Below are positions 1 to 8,106 of a stretch of 64,000 nucleotides of DNA, piece after piece; the first letter of the stretch is position 1; each line of letters begins with the position of its first letter. The translations under genes and the position numbers were made by a program. The notes beneath the pieces were generated by a model. That model did not search any database. It was not told the origin of the DNA and saw only the letters and a list, made by a program, of their open reading frames with translations. The DNA is from Cognaticolwellia mytili (GTDB lineage: Bacteria; Pseudomonadota; Gammaproteobacteria; Enterobacterales; Alteromonadaceae): positions 124,001 through 188,000 of the forward strand of contig NZ_NBOF01000007.1 of assembly GCF_002104475.1 (NCBI RefSeq), given 5' to 3'.

Positions 1-578
1 CACCTATGCTCTACAAGTTCCTTTGGATGTATGGGTTCACCATAGCGCGCTAAATAATCAGGACTAGCAACAAAATTTACTTTGATATCACCGTATCGTC
101 TAGCGATATAACTTGAATCTGGCAATTCGCCAATTCTGACGCTTAAGTCAACGCCCTCTTCCACCATGTTGACAAAGCGATTGAGAAACAACCAAGATAT
201 TTTAACTTCTGGATGTATTGCCATAAACTCACTGGCTACTTTTAAAAAACCAAGTGACACTGAGCCTCGTGGCGCTGAAATAGTAAGTTGTCCAGATAAT
301 TCAGCATCTGACTGTTGGGTACTATTTTCAAGAGTAGATATTCGGCCTAACACTTCTTTAAACTCTTCTAAGTAACGATTCCCTTCGGCCGTTAAGTGCA
401 TAGCTCTGGTGGTACGATATAAAAATTGACATGAAAAGTGCGCTTCAAGATCTGAAACCTGACGGCTGATCGCAGAGGTGACAATATCAAGTTCTCTTGA
501 AACAGCACTAAAACTGCCTTTTTCAGCCACCATAACAAAAGTATTCATGGCTTTAAGTAAGTCTATCTTTCTCTTCAT
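1..578 (-). CDS. LysR-family transcriptional regulator, C-terminus cut by window edge
   Basis: The first 192 residues are visible; the gene runs off the left edge. The N-terminus (MKRKIDLLKAMNTFVMVAEK) and the following TSAISRQVSDLE stretch are the winged helix-turn-helix of LysR regulators. From about residue 90 the start of the type-2 periplasmic-binding-like effector domain is seen (LSGQLTISAPRGSVSLGFL). The start is taken at 578; an in-frame ATG at 590 would add four residues. It is divergent from the short-chain dehydrogenase at 689 across about 110 bp, the classic LysR arrangement, so that gene is the likely target (inference). The ligand cannot be predicted. Confidence 0.9.
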   Translation of the reverse strand, partial: MKRKIDLLKAMNTFVMVAEKGSFSAVSRELDIVTSAISRQVSDLEAHFSCQFLYRTTRAMHLTAEGNRYLEEFKEVLGRISTLENSTQQSDAELSGQLTISAPRGSVSLGFLKVASEFMAIHPEVKISWLFLNRFVNMVEEGVDLSVRIGELPDSSYIARRYGDIKVNFVASPDYLARYGEPIHPKELVEHR

Positions 579-688
579 GAGAACAATCATTTCTTTTTAT
601 CATTATTTATCTCATTAAACATCTTAAATATACTTGTTTCAAGCTTAATTATTGAAAACCTAATTCCTTAAAACACTTGGAGATAAAG

Positions 689-1288
689 ATGAAAATTTTA
701 CTTATTGGCGCAAGCGGTACTATCGGCAAAGCAGTAACGACAGCATTAGCAAACCAACACGACGTTATAGCAGCAAATTATTCTGGTGGTGATGTTAGTG
801 TTGATATCGGCAATCAAGCCTCTATCAAAGCAATGTTTGAACAAGTAGGAAATGTTGACGCTATTGTTTCTACCGCTGGCTTAGCAAACTTTTCTGCCTT
901 AGCTGAATTAACTGACGCAGACTACGACCTTGCACTGAATAATAAATTGATGGGACAAATTAACTTAATGCGTTTAGGTAAAAATTACCTGAATGACAAT
1001 GGCTCAGTTACCCTTACTTCTGGTGTTTTATCTCAAGAGCCGATGCAAGGTAGTAGCGTTATCAGCATGGCCAACGGTGCTTTAGAAAGCTTTATTAAAG
1101 CGGCCAATTTAGAATTAGAAAACATGCGCATAAACGCCGTAGCGCCTATTTTTGTTAAAGAAACTATGGCAATGATGGGTATGGATACACAAGACGGCTT
1201 ATCTGCAAAAGACACAGCCAAAGCTTATGTTGCAGCTGTCACAGGTACTATGAGCGGTACAACACTTGCCGTTACAGACTACGTATAA
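689..1288 (+). CDS. Short-chain dehydrogenase/reductase-like protein (atypical SDR)
   Basis: A 199-residue Rossmann protein. The N-terminal dinucleotide-binding motif is GASGTIG (residues 7-13), with the STAGLANF region matching the NNAG position of SDRs. The start is ATG 689, because GGAG at 679-682 is a well-placed ribosome site; an upstream TTG at 677 overlaps that site and is unlikely. The usual Tyr-x-x-x-Lys catalytic pair is absent: the equivalent segment reads SMANGALESFIKAA. From memory this matches a short SDR subfamily annotated only as short-chain dehydrogenase (PRK07578-like), whose other members lack the tyrosine too. Substrate unknown. Probably controlled by the divergent LysR gene. 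Confidence 0.85.
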   Translation: MKILLIGASGTIGKAVTTALANQHDVIAANYSGGDVSVDIGNQASIKAMFEQVGNVDAIVSTAGLANFSALAELTDADYDLALNNKLMGQINLMRLGKNYLNDNGSVTLTSGVLSQEPMQGSSVISMANGALESFIKAANLELENMRINAVAPIFVKETMAMMGMDTQDGLSAKDTAKAYVAAVTGTMSGTTLAVTDYV

Positions 1289-1473
1289 TTTATCCCGTAC
1301 AGATTAGAAAAATTTTCTAGTTCGTACATTGCTACGGTGAAAAATATACGAATGTAAATAAATGTATCTAAAGTGCTTTTTATCGCAAAAAATCTGCACT
1401 TTAGCCTAATATAAGACGCAAAACAGCACGGATATTTTATAATCTCGCTAATGTAGTTTATTGAGATCGTAGA

Positions 1474-4400
1474 ATGAATTTAACGCGTAACGCTTTAAAA
1501 AATCCAGCTGCCATTATCGTGATAGTCGCGTTGGTACTGGTATTTGGCTTAATGAGTGTTTTTAAGCTTCCGATCCAATTAACGCCTGATATTGAACAAC
1601 CACAAATTACTATTTCGACTGGCTGGCGTAGTGCAGCACCTGCAGAAATGGAGTCGGTCATTATTGAACCGATTGAGAATGTTGTAAAAAACACTCAAGG
1701 TGTAACTAAAGTCACCACTAGCATTCAACGTGGTTTCGGCAATATTACCTTAACGTTCGATGTTGGTGCTGATATGCAACGCGCCATGCTCGATGTAATT
1801 AATAATCTCAACCAAGCACCACCATTACCGCTAGACGCCATTGAACCCGTTGTTTCAGCAGGCGGCGGCAGAGGCGGCCCAAATACTGCCTCTTTAATGA
1901 TTAAAACCTTACCTGACAATCCAAATTCAGATTTAGGTATGTATCAAAAGTTGATTGAGGACGTGGTTAAACCACGTTTTGCACGTATTCCTGGCATGGG
2001 ACAAGTCAATTTAAATAGTTCTCGCCCAAGAGAGTTACGTATTACATTTGACCCATTACGCGCTGCTTCATTAGGCTTATCAATCGCCGACATTAGTGCA
2101 ACCATTTCTCGCGCTAGCGATGTTTCTGCCGGTGTAGCAGATGTTGGCCGACGTCAATATACCGTTCGTTTTTCGGGTCAGTACAGTGTTGAAAATTTAT
2201 CAGAAATGATCATCAGTTTTAGTGGTGACCGCCCTATTTACTTAAAAGACATTGCCACAGTAGAGAATACCTTAGTAGATCGTTTTGGTTTTAACTTACG
2301 CAGTGGTCAGCCATCATATTATTTCACCTTAAAACGACAAAACGACGCGAATACTGTTGCCCTGCTCGATGAAATAAATATCGCCATTAAAGAGCTTAAT
2401 GCTGGCCCAATGAAAGTAGCAGGCTTAGTTATTGATCTGAGTTTCGATGCTTCAGTACATATTCGAAACGCCCTAGAACTGGTGCAAAACAATTTGGGAT
2501 TGGGCGTATTGCTAGCATTAATTATTCTGTGGTTATTTTTACGCGGTATACGTAATACATTGATTATTGCTGCCACTATTCCTGTGTCTTTAATGGTGTC
2601 GTTCATTGCCCTCGCAGCATTTGATCGCAGCTTAAATGTTATTTCTCTAGCGGGTTTAGCTTTCTCTGTTGGTTTAGTGCTCGATGCCGCCATCATCGTC
2701 CAAGAAAACATTGTTAGATTACGCAGCCTAGGTATGGATAGCGGTAAGGCAGTTATGCGCGGTGCCTTGCAAGTAACGGGCGCTTTGTTTGCTTCAACAG
2801 CAACAAGTGTCGCAATATTTCTGCCCATTCTTTTTATGAAAGGTATTGAAGGACAGCTATTTTCTGATTTAGCATTAACGCTTTCTATCGCGGTTATTGC
2901 CTCATTAGTTTCCGCTATTACTATTATTCCTATTGCCAGTAAGTATTGGCTTAAAACTGACAAAACTCTCGACCCTTACGCGCATTACTGGGAAAAGTTA
3001 ACTAATTTAGTGATGCGTTTAACCAATTCAACTATCAAGCGTTTCACATGGATAGCAGCATTGTTAGGCGGCTCAATATTGGTGACCATATTAATGATGC
3101 CAAAAACAGATTTTATGCCTAGGGCGCCAACTGATGGTTTTTTCTATAGTTTGAATATGCCCCCAGGCGGAAACGTTAACTTTATCGAGCATGAATTCGC
3201 CAGCTTAGTTAAAGAACGCTTAGCACCTTATTTATCAGGCGAGAAAATGCCAAAAATTAAAAGCTATAACTTCTACTCTTTCGGCTCAGGTGCAACAGGC
3301 GGTTTTGTTTATTCCGACGACCCAACGCGTGTTGAAGAGTTAATGCAAGAAATAAAGACCAATGTTTTTTCTAACTTACCTGATACACAAGTTTTCTTAT
3401 TCCGAGGTTCAATGATCAATGTTTCAGGTGGCGGTAACGGTCGTACTATTGATATTGATATTAAAGGGCCGAATATTGAAAGCTTGATGGCTGTAGCACA
3501 AGCAGGCATAGATGCAGTAAATAAAAATATGCCTGATACAACGGCATTTCCTAATCCAGGGCTAAGCTTGTCAGAGCCTGAATTAAAACTAGTGCCTAAT
3601 GATCAGCGAATTTCTCAAGCAGGCTTAACACGTCGAGATGTCGCAAACGCTATTCGCGCCTATACTAGCGGTTTATTTATTAGTGAATATTTTGATGGTA
3701 ACGAGCGAGTTAACGTTATTTTACGTGGAGAGCAATGGAAAACGCCTGACGAGTTAGCTTCACTACCCATTCATTCTCCTCTTGCTGGTGTACAAACTAT
3801 TGGTGAATTAACAGAAATTACCCGTACTGCCGGCCCAACACAATTGCGTCGTGTTGATGGCAAGCGCACGATTAGTTTACAAGTATCGCCGCCGGCCAAT
3901 ATGTCACTTGAAGAAGCACTAAGTGCTATTCAAGAAAATGTTATGCCATCAATGAACGCATTATTACCTGAAGATTCTTCCATTTTATTAAGTGGTAACG
4001 CTAATGAAATGGCCGCAGCCATTAATGATATGTTAAAAAACTTCATTCTAGCTTTGGTTATACTTTTTCTATTGATGACAGCGTTATTTAAGTCAGCAAA
4101 AGACAGCCTGTTAGTATTGCTAGTGATGCCAATGGCTGTCGCGGGGGGCGTATTAGCATTGAATGCGCTCAACCTTTTTACATTCCAATCACTCGATTTA
4201 ATGACTATGATTGGCTTTATTATTTTACTTGGTTTAGTGGTCAACAACGCCATTTTATTAGTTGACCAAACTCGCGAAGGTGAACGCCAAGGCTTACCTA
4301 CGCGCAGAGCCGTTGCGCAAGCCGTACGAATTCGCGCAAGGCCGGTTTACATGAGCACATTAACCAGTTTATTTGGTATGTTGCCGCTAATGCTAATGCC

Positions 4401-4605
4401 AGGGGTAGGTAGTGAAATTTATCGCGGTTTAGCAGCGGTAATTGTTGGCGGCATGACCATCAGCGCCATTTTTACTTTAGTGCTATTTCCATGTTTATTA
4501 CGATTAAGTGAAAGCAATACCCAACAAAGTAATGCGCAACCAAATAGTAACGACAATGTCGCTAAACTTAACGCTGACCCTACGCCATTAGCAAGTAATC
4601 ACTAA
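1474..4605 (+). CDS. RND-family efflux permease (HAE1-like inner membrane pump)
   Basis: A 1043-residue protein with RND architecture: TM1 at about 12-30, a large periplasmic porter loop, TM2-6 at about 340-490, a second periplasmic loop, and TM8-12 at about 855-1005. In TM4 the proton-relay region reads GLVLDAAIIVQEN, keeping the first Asp (about D404) but with Ala for the second. In TM10 the AcrB Lys940 position is Asn (GLVVNNAILLVDQ, about residue 924). The hydrophilic Gln/Asn-rich C-terminal tail is ordinary. The adaptor gene follows after 9 bp, the reverse of the acrAB order, and no outer-membrane TolC gene is present, so a TolC elsewhere is presumed. Substrate unknown. Confidence 0.93.
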   Translation: MNLTRNALKNPAAIIVIVALVLVFGLMSVFKLPIQLTPDIEQPQITISTGWRSAAPAEMESVIIEPIENVVKNTQGVTKVTTSIQRGFGNITLTFDVGADMQRAMLDVINNLNQAPPLPLDAIEPVVSAGGGRGGPNTASLMIKTLPDNPNSDLGMYQKLIEDVVKPRFARIPGMGQVNLNSSRPRELRITFDPLRAASLGLSIADISATISRASDVSAGVADVGRRQYTVRFSGQYSVENLSEMIISFSGDRPIYLKDIATVENTLVDRFGFNLRSGQPSYYFTLKRQNDANTVALLDEINIAIKELNAGPMKVAGLVIDLSFDASVHIRNALELVQNNLGLGVLLALIILWLFLRGIRNTLIIAATIPVSLMVSFIALAAFDRSLNVISLAGLAFSVGLVLDAAIIVQENIVRLRSLGMDSGKAVMRGALQVTGALFASTATSVAIFLPILFMKGIEGQLFSDLALTLSIAVIASLVSAITIIPIASKYWLKTDKTLDPYAHYWEKLTNLVMRLTNSTIKRFTWIAALLGGSILVTILMMPKTDFMPRAPTDGFFYSLNMPPGGNVNFIEHEFASLVKERLAPYLSGEKMPKIKSYNFYSFGSGATGGFVYSDDPTRVEELMQEIKTNVFSNLPDTQVFLFRGSMINVSGGGNGRTIDIDIKGPNIESLMAVAQAGIDAVNKNMPDTTAFPNPGLSLSEPELKLVPNDQRISQAGLTRRDVANAIRAYTSGLFISEYFDGNERVNVILRGEQWKTPDELASLPIHSPLAGVQTIGELTEITRTAGPTQLRRVDGKRTISLQVSPPANMSLEEALSAIQENVMPSMNALLPEDSSILLSGNANEMAAAINDMLKNFILALVILFLLMTALFKSAKDSLLVLLVMPMAVAGGVLALNALNLFTFQSLDLMTMIGFIILLGLVVNNAILLVDQTREGERQGLPTRRAVAQAVRIRARPVYMSTLTSLFGMLPLMLMPGVGSEIYRGLAAVIVGGMTISAIFTLVLFPCLLRLSESNTQQSNAQPNSNDNVAKLNADPTPLASNH

Positions 4606-4614
4606 GGAAAAACC

Positions 4615-5670
4615 ATGCTTACCATAACAAAAAGACTTACCAACTTACTTAGTGCCACTGTCTTTCTTGCGGGTAGTTGTGTGGCCGCCGAAAGCCCACC
4701 ACCGAAGCCTGTCAAAGTTGATCAAGTAACCGAGATGAATTTATCAGCATCGACAGATTTAATGGCAACCGTTTACAGCCGCTCACATATTCAAATAACC
4801 GCAGGCGTTAACGGCCGTATTGAATGGCTTGCCGAACCGGGGACCCTAGTTCAAAAAGGTGATGCATTGGTAAAAATGGATTTATTACCATTAAAATTAA
4901 TGCAGCTTGAGCAAAAAGCACAACTAAAACGCGCAAAAATTAATGTTCGATATTTAGAGAACGAAGTACAGCGTTTACAAAAATTGAAGCTAAGTAATTC
5001 AGCATCACAGTTTCAATTAGATCAAACCCAATCTCAATACGATTTAGCACAAACAGATATTGAAATTGCTGATTTAAAGTTACAACAAATAGAAGACCAA
5101 ATTCAACGTGCCACCGTAGCAGCACCCTTTTCAGGTGTGATCACCGAACGTCTTGTTCGCGCAGGTAGCGATGTAAATCGCAGTGATTTATTACTAAAAA
5201 TATTAGACACAGAACAGTTAGAAGTTCGCTTATATGTGCCGATTAAATACCTCGCTTATGTGCGTAAAGGTCATGGTTTAGATATCAGTGCAAACGGGCA
5301 ATTGATTAATACAGAAGTCACCTCGCTCATTCCTAGTGCCGATCCGAAATCGCAAACTTTTGAAGTGAGAATTAATATTCCATCACACTTAAATAAATCT
5401 TGGGCAAGCGGACAGTTAGTGAAAGTTACCGTTCCCATTCAAGCAAGTAGCCGAAGTTTAACCGTACATCGCGATGCACTCATTTTACGTAAAGATGGCA
5501 CGTACGTGGTAAAGATTGATATGGAAAATACTGTACATCGCTTACCTGTAGTTGTTGGTAACGGCACATTTGAGCGTGTGAGTATTGAGGGTGAATTAAA
5601 GCATGGCGACAAAGTTGCCATTCGTGGCGCTGAACGATTAACTCAAGGGCAGAAAGTTTTAGTGCAGTAA
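4615..5670 (+). CDS. RND efflux periplasmic adaptor (membrane fusion protein)
   Basis: A 351-residue protein with an N-terminal secretion signal (about residues 1-25, ending near SCVAAES; a Cys in that region could alternatively be a lipid anchor). A lipoyl-like half-motif (ITAGVNGRIEWLAEPGTLV) is followed by a coiled-coil hairpin at about 100-165, the second lipoyl half (APFSGVITERLVRAGSDV) and a beta-barrel domain. It links the upstream RND permease to an outer-membrane channel. The 9-bp spacing after the permease gene indicates co-transcription and probable stoichiometric coupling. Confidence 0.92.
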   Translation: MLTITKRLTNLLSATVFLAGSCVAAESPPPKPVKVDQVTEMNLSASTDLMATVYSRSHIQITAGVNGRIEWLAEPGTLVQKGDALVKMDLLPLKLMQLEQKAQLKRAKINVRYLENEVQRLQKLKLSNSASQFQLDQTQSQYDLAQTDIEIADLKLQQIEDQIQRATVAAPFSGVITERLVRAGSDVNRSDLLLKILDTEQLEVRLYVPIKYLAYVRKGHGLDISANGQLINTEVTSLIPSADPKSQTFEVRINIPSHLNKSWASGQLVKVTVPIQASSRSLTVHRDALILRKDGTYVVKIDMENTVHRLPVVVGNGTFERVSIEGELKHGDKVAIRGAERLTQGQKVLVQ

Positions 5671-5853
5671 GCTTATCAAATCGACTTTACCTTGCTTAAT
5701 TTAACATCAATTTATGGCGTCGAAGGCAGAGTAATGGTATAAACGCCGCCATAATATTTGAATAAGTAGAAAAATTACCTTTCTACTCCAATAAACTAAA
5801 GGTAGCTGCTTTACCACGTGATATTTCACCGTGAAGTAGAGCACTGAAAGATA

Positions 5854-6480
5854 ATGAATTTAACAATAGAATTTAACAAAGCAGAAATAAAAAGCGCATT
5901 CGACTGGCAATTGATGCAAGAAATCAATGTCAAAAATAATGACGGCCAAATAATTGCCAAAGCAGAAGTTGATATCATCACATTAAATAAGCACCGCGGT
6001 GCTGATGAAAGTTATGAATTGCTCGCTCAGGAAGGAGGAACTGACTGGGAAGTGCCGCTCAATGTTTATTTTAAAAAGCAAAACATCGCCGCCGACTTAG
6101 CAGAACAGCTACAAGTAAAAACAGATACAAAAGCGAAAAATCATATCCTGATTGAAGCCATTAGTGTTTTGCCTGAATTCCGCCAAAAAGGTGTAGCAAA
6201 GTTTTTGCTTAATGAAATTGCACAGCACTATTCGAAAGCTCAATCTATTTCTATATTAAGTATGCCGATGCATTTATTTGTTGACGCTGATGATTGTGAA
6301 ACAGAAGAAAACAAGGCTTATTACCAAGCGCTCAATTTATCGGAAAGTGATGCTAATCAAGAAGCGTTAACAAGCTTTTTAACGAAGTCAGGCTTTACCA
6401 ATGTCGCCATTGATGACAGCGCGCTTGAAGAGCCTTTACTATTTAAAGTATTCATTGCTAGTCCGCAAACTATTTTATAA
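5854..6480 (+). CDS. GNAT-family N-acetyltransferase
   Basis: A 208-residue protein. The acetyl-CoA pyrophosphate-binding motif of GNAT enzymes is visible as FRQKGVAKFLLNEI, preceded by the beta-strand ILIEAISVLPE, at about residues 98-120. The N-terminal 90 residues are an acidic, mixed alpha/beta region; the C-terminus (LTSFLTKSGFTNV) fits the closing strand and helix of the fold. The 183-bp gap to the adaptor gene suggests its own promoter. The acceptor substrate cannot be inferred. Confidence 0.8.
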   Translation: MNLTIEFNKAEIKSAFDWQLMQEINVKNNDGQIIAKAEVDIITLNKHRGADESYELLAQEGGTDWEVPLNVYFKKQNIAADLAEQLQVKTDTKAKNHILIEAISVLPEFRQKGVAKFLLNEIAQHYSKAQSISILSMPMHLFVDADDCETEENKAYYQALNLSESDANQEALTSFLTKSGFTNVAIDDSALEEPLLFKVFIASPQTIL

Positions 6481-6537
6481 GTAACCTCAATTCTGGATAG
6501 GTAATAAATTCTGCACATTAGTAAAGCGCTAGTGTGC

Positions 6538-7260
6538 TTACCTACTTTCCCTTATAGCTTTACCTTTCAAAGCTTGTATTAGCAGTTGTGCATTAATTTC
6601 GTTACCTTTTCTATAACCGATAAACTGTGGTTCAGAATATAATAAGGTATCTGCAAGTGTGATCTTAATGTTTTGCCTCAATAGTTCATATTCTGCCCAA
6701 GCTTTATCAACTAATATAGCGTCCACCATCCCAGATTCGACTAATTTAAATAAGTTTTTTACTTCATTTGAAGTACTGGTATAAAAAGATCCATTGAGAA
6801 TTTCAACTGACATAGCCATCAGCTTATCTATCACTTCTTTCGGATAAGTATAATCACGGGCAATCAAAATTTTACTCTGCTTATTATTGCTATTAAAAGG
6901 TAAACTTGCTGTTTTTTCATTCTTATAAGCAAAAAGCAAATCCCAACTTCCCATCGGGTAATCGATTAACTTTATTCCATCAGTTTCATCAACATGTAAT
7001 GCAAAGTCGATATTACCTTGTTGAACTTCTTTCAAACAACGTTTGAAAGGCAACTCAATAAACGTTAATTGATAATCAAATGGTTCTAATGCACTTTTTA
7101 AAAAGTCGATATCTCGGCCATTTGCCAAACCATGCTCATCGACAGAAGAAAAAGGCTGCCAAACTTCAAAACAAAATGAAAACCTATTTTCACCTCTAGC
7201 CTCATTAGAATTCATAAAGAAAAAAAATATAACTAAAATTCTCAGCAGAATAGCACGCAT
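6538..7260 (-). CDS. Periplasmic solute-binding protein, family 3-like (orphan)
   Basis: A 240-residue secreted protein. A hydrophobic signal peptide covers about residues 1-23 (ILLRILVIFFFFMNS, cleavage near ARGEN). The mature part resembles bacterial extracellular solute-binding family 3: an early aromatic segment (FCFEVWQPFSS), GRDIDFLKSALEP as the first helix, and a C-terminal VESGMVDAILVDKAWAEY lobe. No ABC permease or ATPase genes are adjacent, so it may sense or scavenge rather than feed a local transporter. Many Alteromonadales carry such orphan copies (general knowledge). It converges with the GNAT gene across 57 bp. Confidence 0.75.
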   Translation of the reverse strand: MRAILLRILVIFFFFMNSNEARGENRFSFCFEVWQPFSSVDEHGLANGRDIDFLKSALEPFDYQLTFIELPFKRCLKEVQQGNIDFALHVDETDGIKLIDYPMGSWDLLFAYKNEKTASLPFNSNNKQSKILIARDYTYPKEVIDKLMAMSVEILNGSFYTSTSNEVKNLFKLVESGMVDAILVDKAWAEYELLRQNIKITLADTLLYSEPQFIGYRKGNEINAQLLIQALKGKAIRESR

Positions 7261-7428
7261 AATGTCCTTAAAAAGTTAGTTCTATTTTAATAATATGGCA
7301 TATATAGAAAACTGCTAATAAGTTCGGCATTGATATTGATGTGAAACAACATAAGGAGTGATTAAATATTAAGCACACTGCTAATATTTGAATCTAAATA
7401 ATTCGACAATGAAAGTGCGGCATGTAAA

Positions 7429-7452
7429 AAAGCCCCTAAAATAAGGGGCTTT
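7429..7452 (-). terminator. Rho-independent terminator after the PEP-CTERM gene
   Basis: Perfect 8-bp stem, AAAGCCCC at 7429-7436 pairing with GGGGCTTT at 7445-7452, with an 8-nt A/T loop. Read on the minus strand the stem runs into a T6 tract ending near 7426. It lies 26 bp beyond the stop codon of the PEP-CTERM gene. Confidence 0.9.
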
Positions 7453-7477
7453 ATAAATTAGCTAACAAGTATACTTT

Positions 7478-8074
7478 CTAACTTCTACGTAATTTTCTAG
7501 ATACTAACAGCATCATTGCTAAAGCAAAAATGGCCATTGAGCTTGGCTCAGGTACACTCACTTGGTTGCCCAACTGTACGCTCGCACCTCTAGTGTCAAC
7601 AACACTATGCGGCAAAGCAAAGTTATCAAAAGCATTAGCGTTATTCAATGCAAAATTGGCTAAACCATTGCCTAAAACAGTAAAATCAACTGATGCTAGC
7701 AAAAAGCGATTTAATCCACTTTGTGCAAGGTCTAAATCAGAGAAGAATGCAAATGATGTTTCAGCTACCGTAAAAGGTTGACCAGAGATATATGCATCAG
7801 TTCGAAAGCTAGGCAAGGTTGGGTCTACATCAATATTGCTACCAAACATCACTCGCTCAAAGTTCAGCAAGCTTTCTTGAAAGCTAAAATCAAACGTGAA
7901 CCCTGAAACTAGTGCTTGAATACCTAAACTATCTTCAAGTTCTGAAATATATATATTGGCCGTTAAGCTATCATTAATACCATAAGCCTTATCTTCGATA
8001 TCAATAGTAATTAAAGAAGCATTCGCTGATATTGTGGTAAACCATAATGCTAAAAGTATTAGTAATTTTTTCAT
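7478..8074 (-). CDS. PEP-CTERM sorting domain protein, secreted
   Basis: A 198-residue protein starting at ATG 8074 (MKKLLILLALWF), preceded by AGGA; a longer frame upstream has no good ribosome site. The signal peptide ends near ISANAS. The body has alternating beta-strand pattern (LTANIYISELEDSLGIQ, FDFSFQESLLNFE), reminiscent of cohesin-like or choice-of-anchor domains. The C-terminus has the full tripartite sorting signal: VPEPSSMA, a hydrophobic helix (IFALAMMLLV) and a basic end (SRKLRRS). Such proteins are processed by exosortase and usually belong to exopolysaccharide or biofilm matrices, which implies an exosortase elsewhere in the genome. It lies 32 bp after the secreted nuclease gene and may be co-transcribed with it. 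Confidence 0.88.
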   Translation of the reverse strand: MKKLLILLALWFTTISANASLITIDIEDKAYGINDSLTANIYISELEDSLGIQALVSGFTFDFSFQESLLNFERVMFGSNIDVDPTLPSFRTDAYISGQPFTVAETSFAFFSDLDLAQSGLNRFLLASVDFTVLGNGLANFALNNANAFDNFALPHSVVDTRGASVQLGNQVSVPEPSSMAIFALAMMLLVSRKLRRS

Positions 8075-8106
8075 TTTTTTTCCTATTTTTGTAATTATTA
8101 TTGTTC

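Noticed and set aside
1289-1473. Near-palindromic TAGAAAAATTTTCTA after the SDR gene as a terminator
   Set aside because: A/T-only stem with no loop and no T tract.
2319-2963. Long open frame on the minus strand inside the RND permease gene
   Set aside because: It lies wholly within a well-supported gene on the other strand and its translation shows no domain; the frame is a shadow of the permease.
5713-5753. Inverted repeat TATGGCG...CGCCATA between the RND adaptor and GNAT genes
   Set aside because: Only 7-bp arms with a 27-nt loop and no T tract; too weak to call a terminator or operator.
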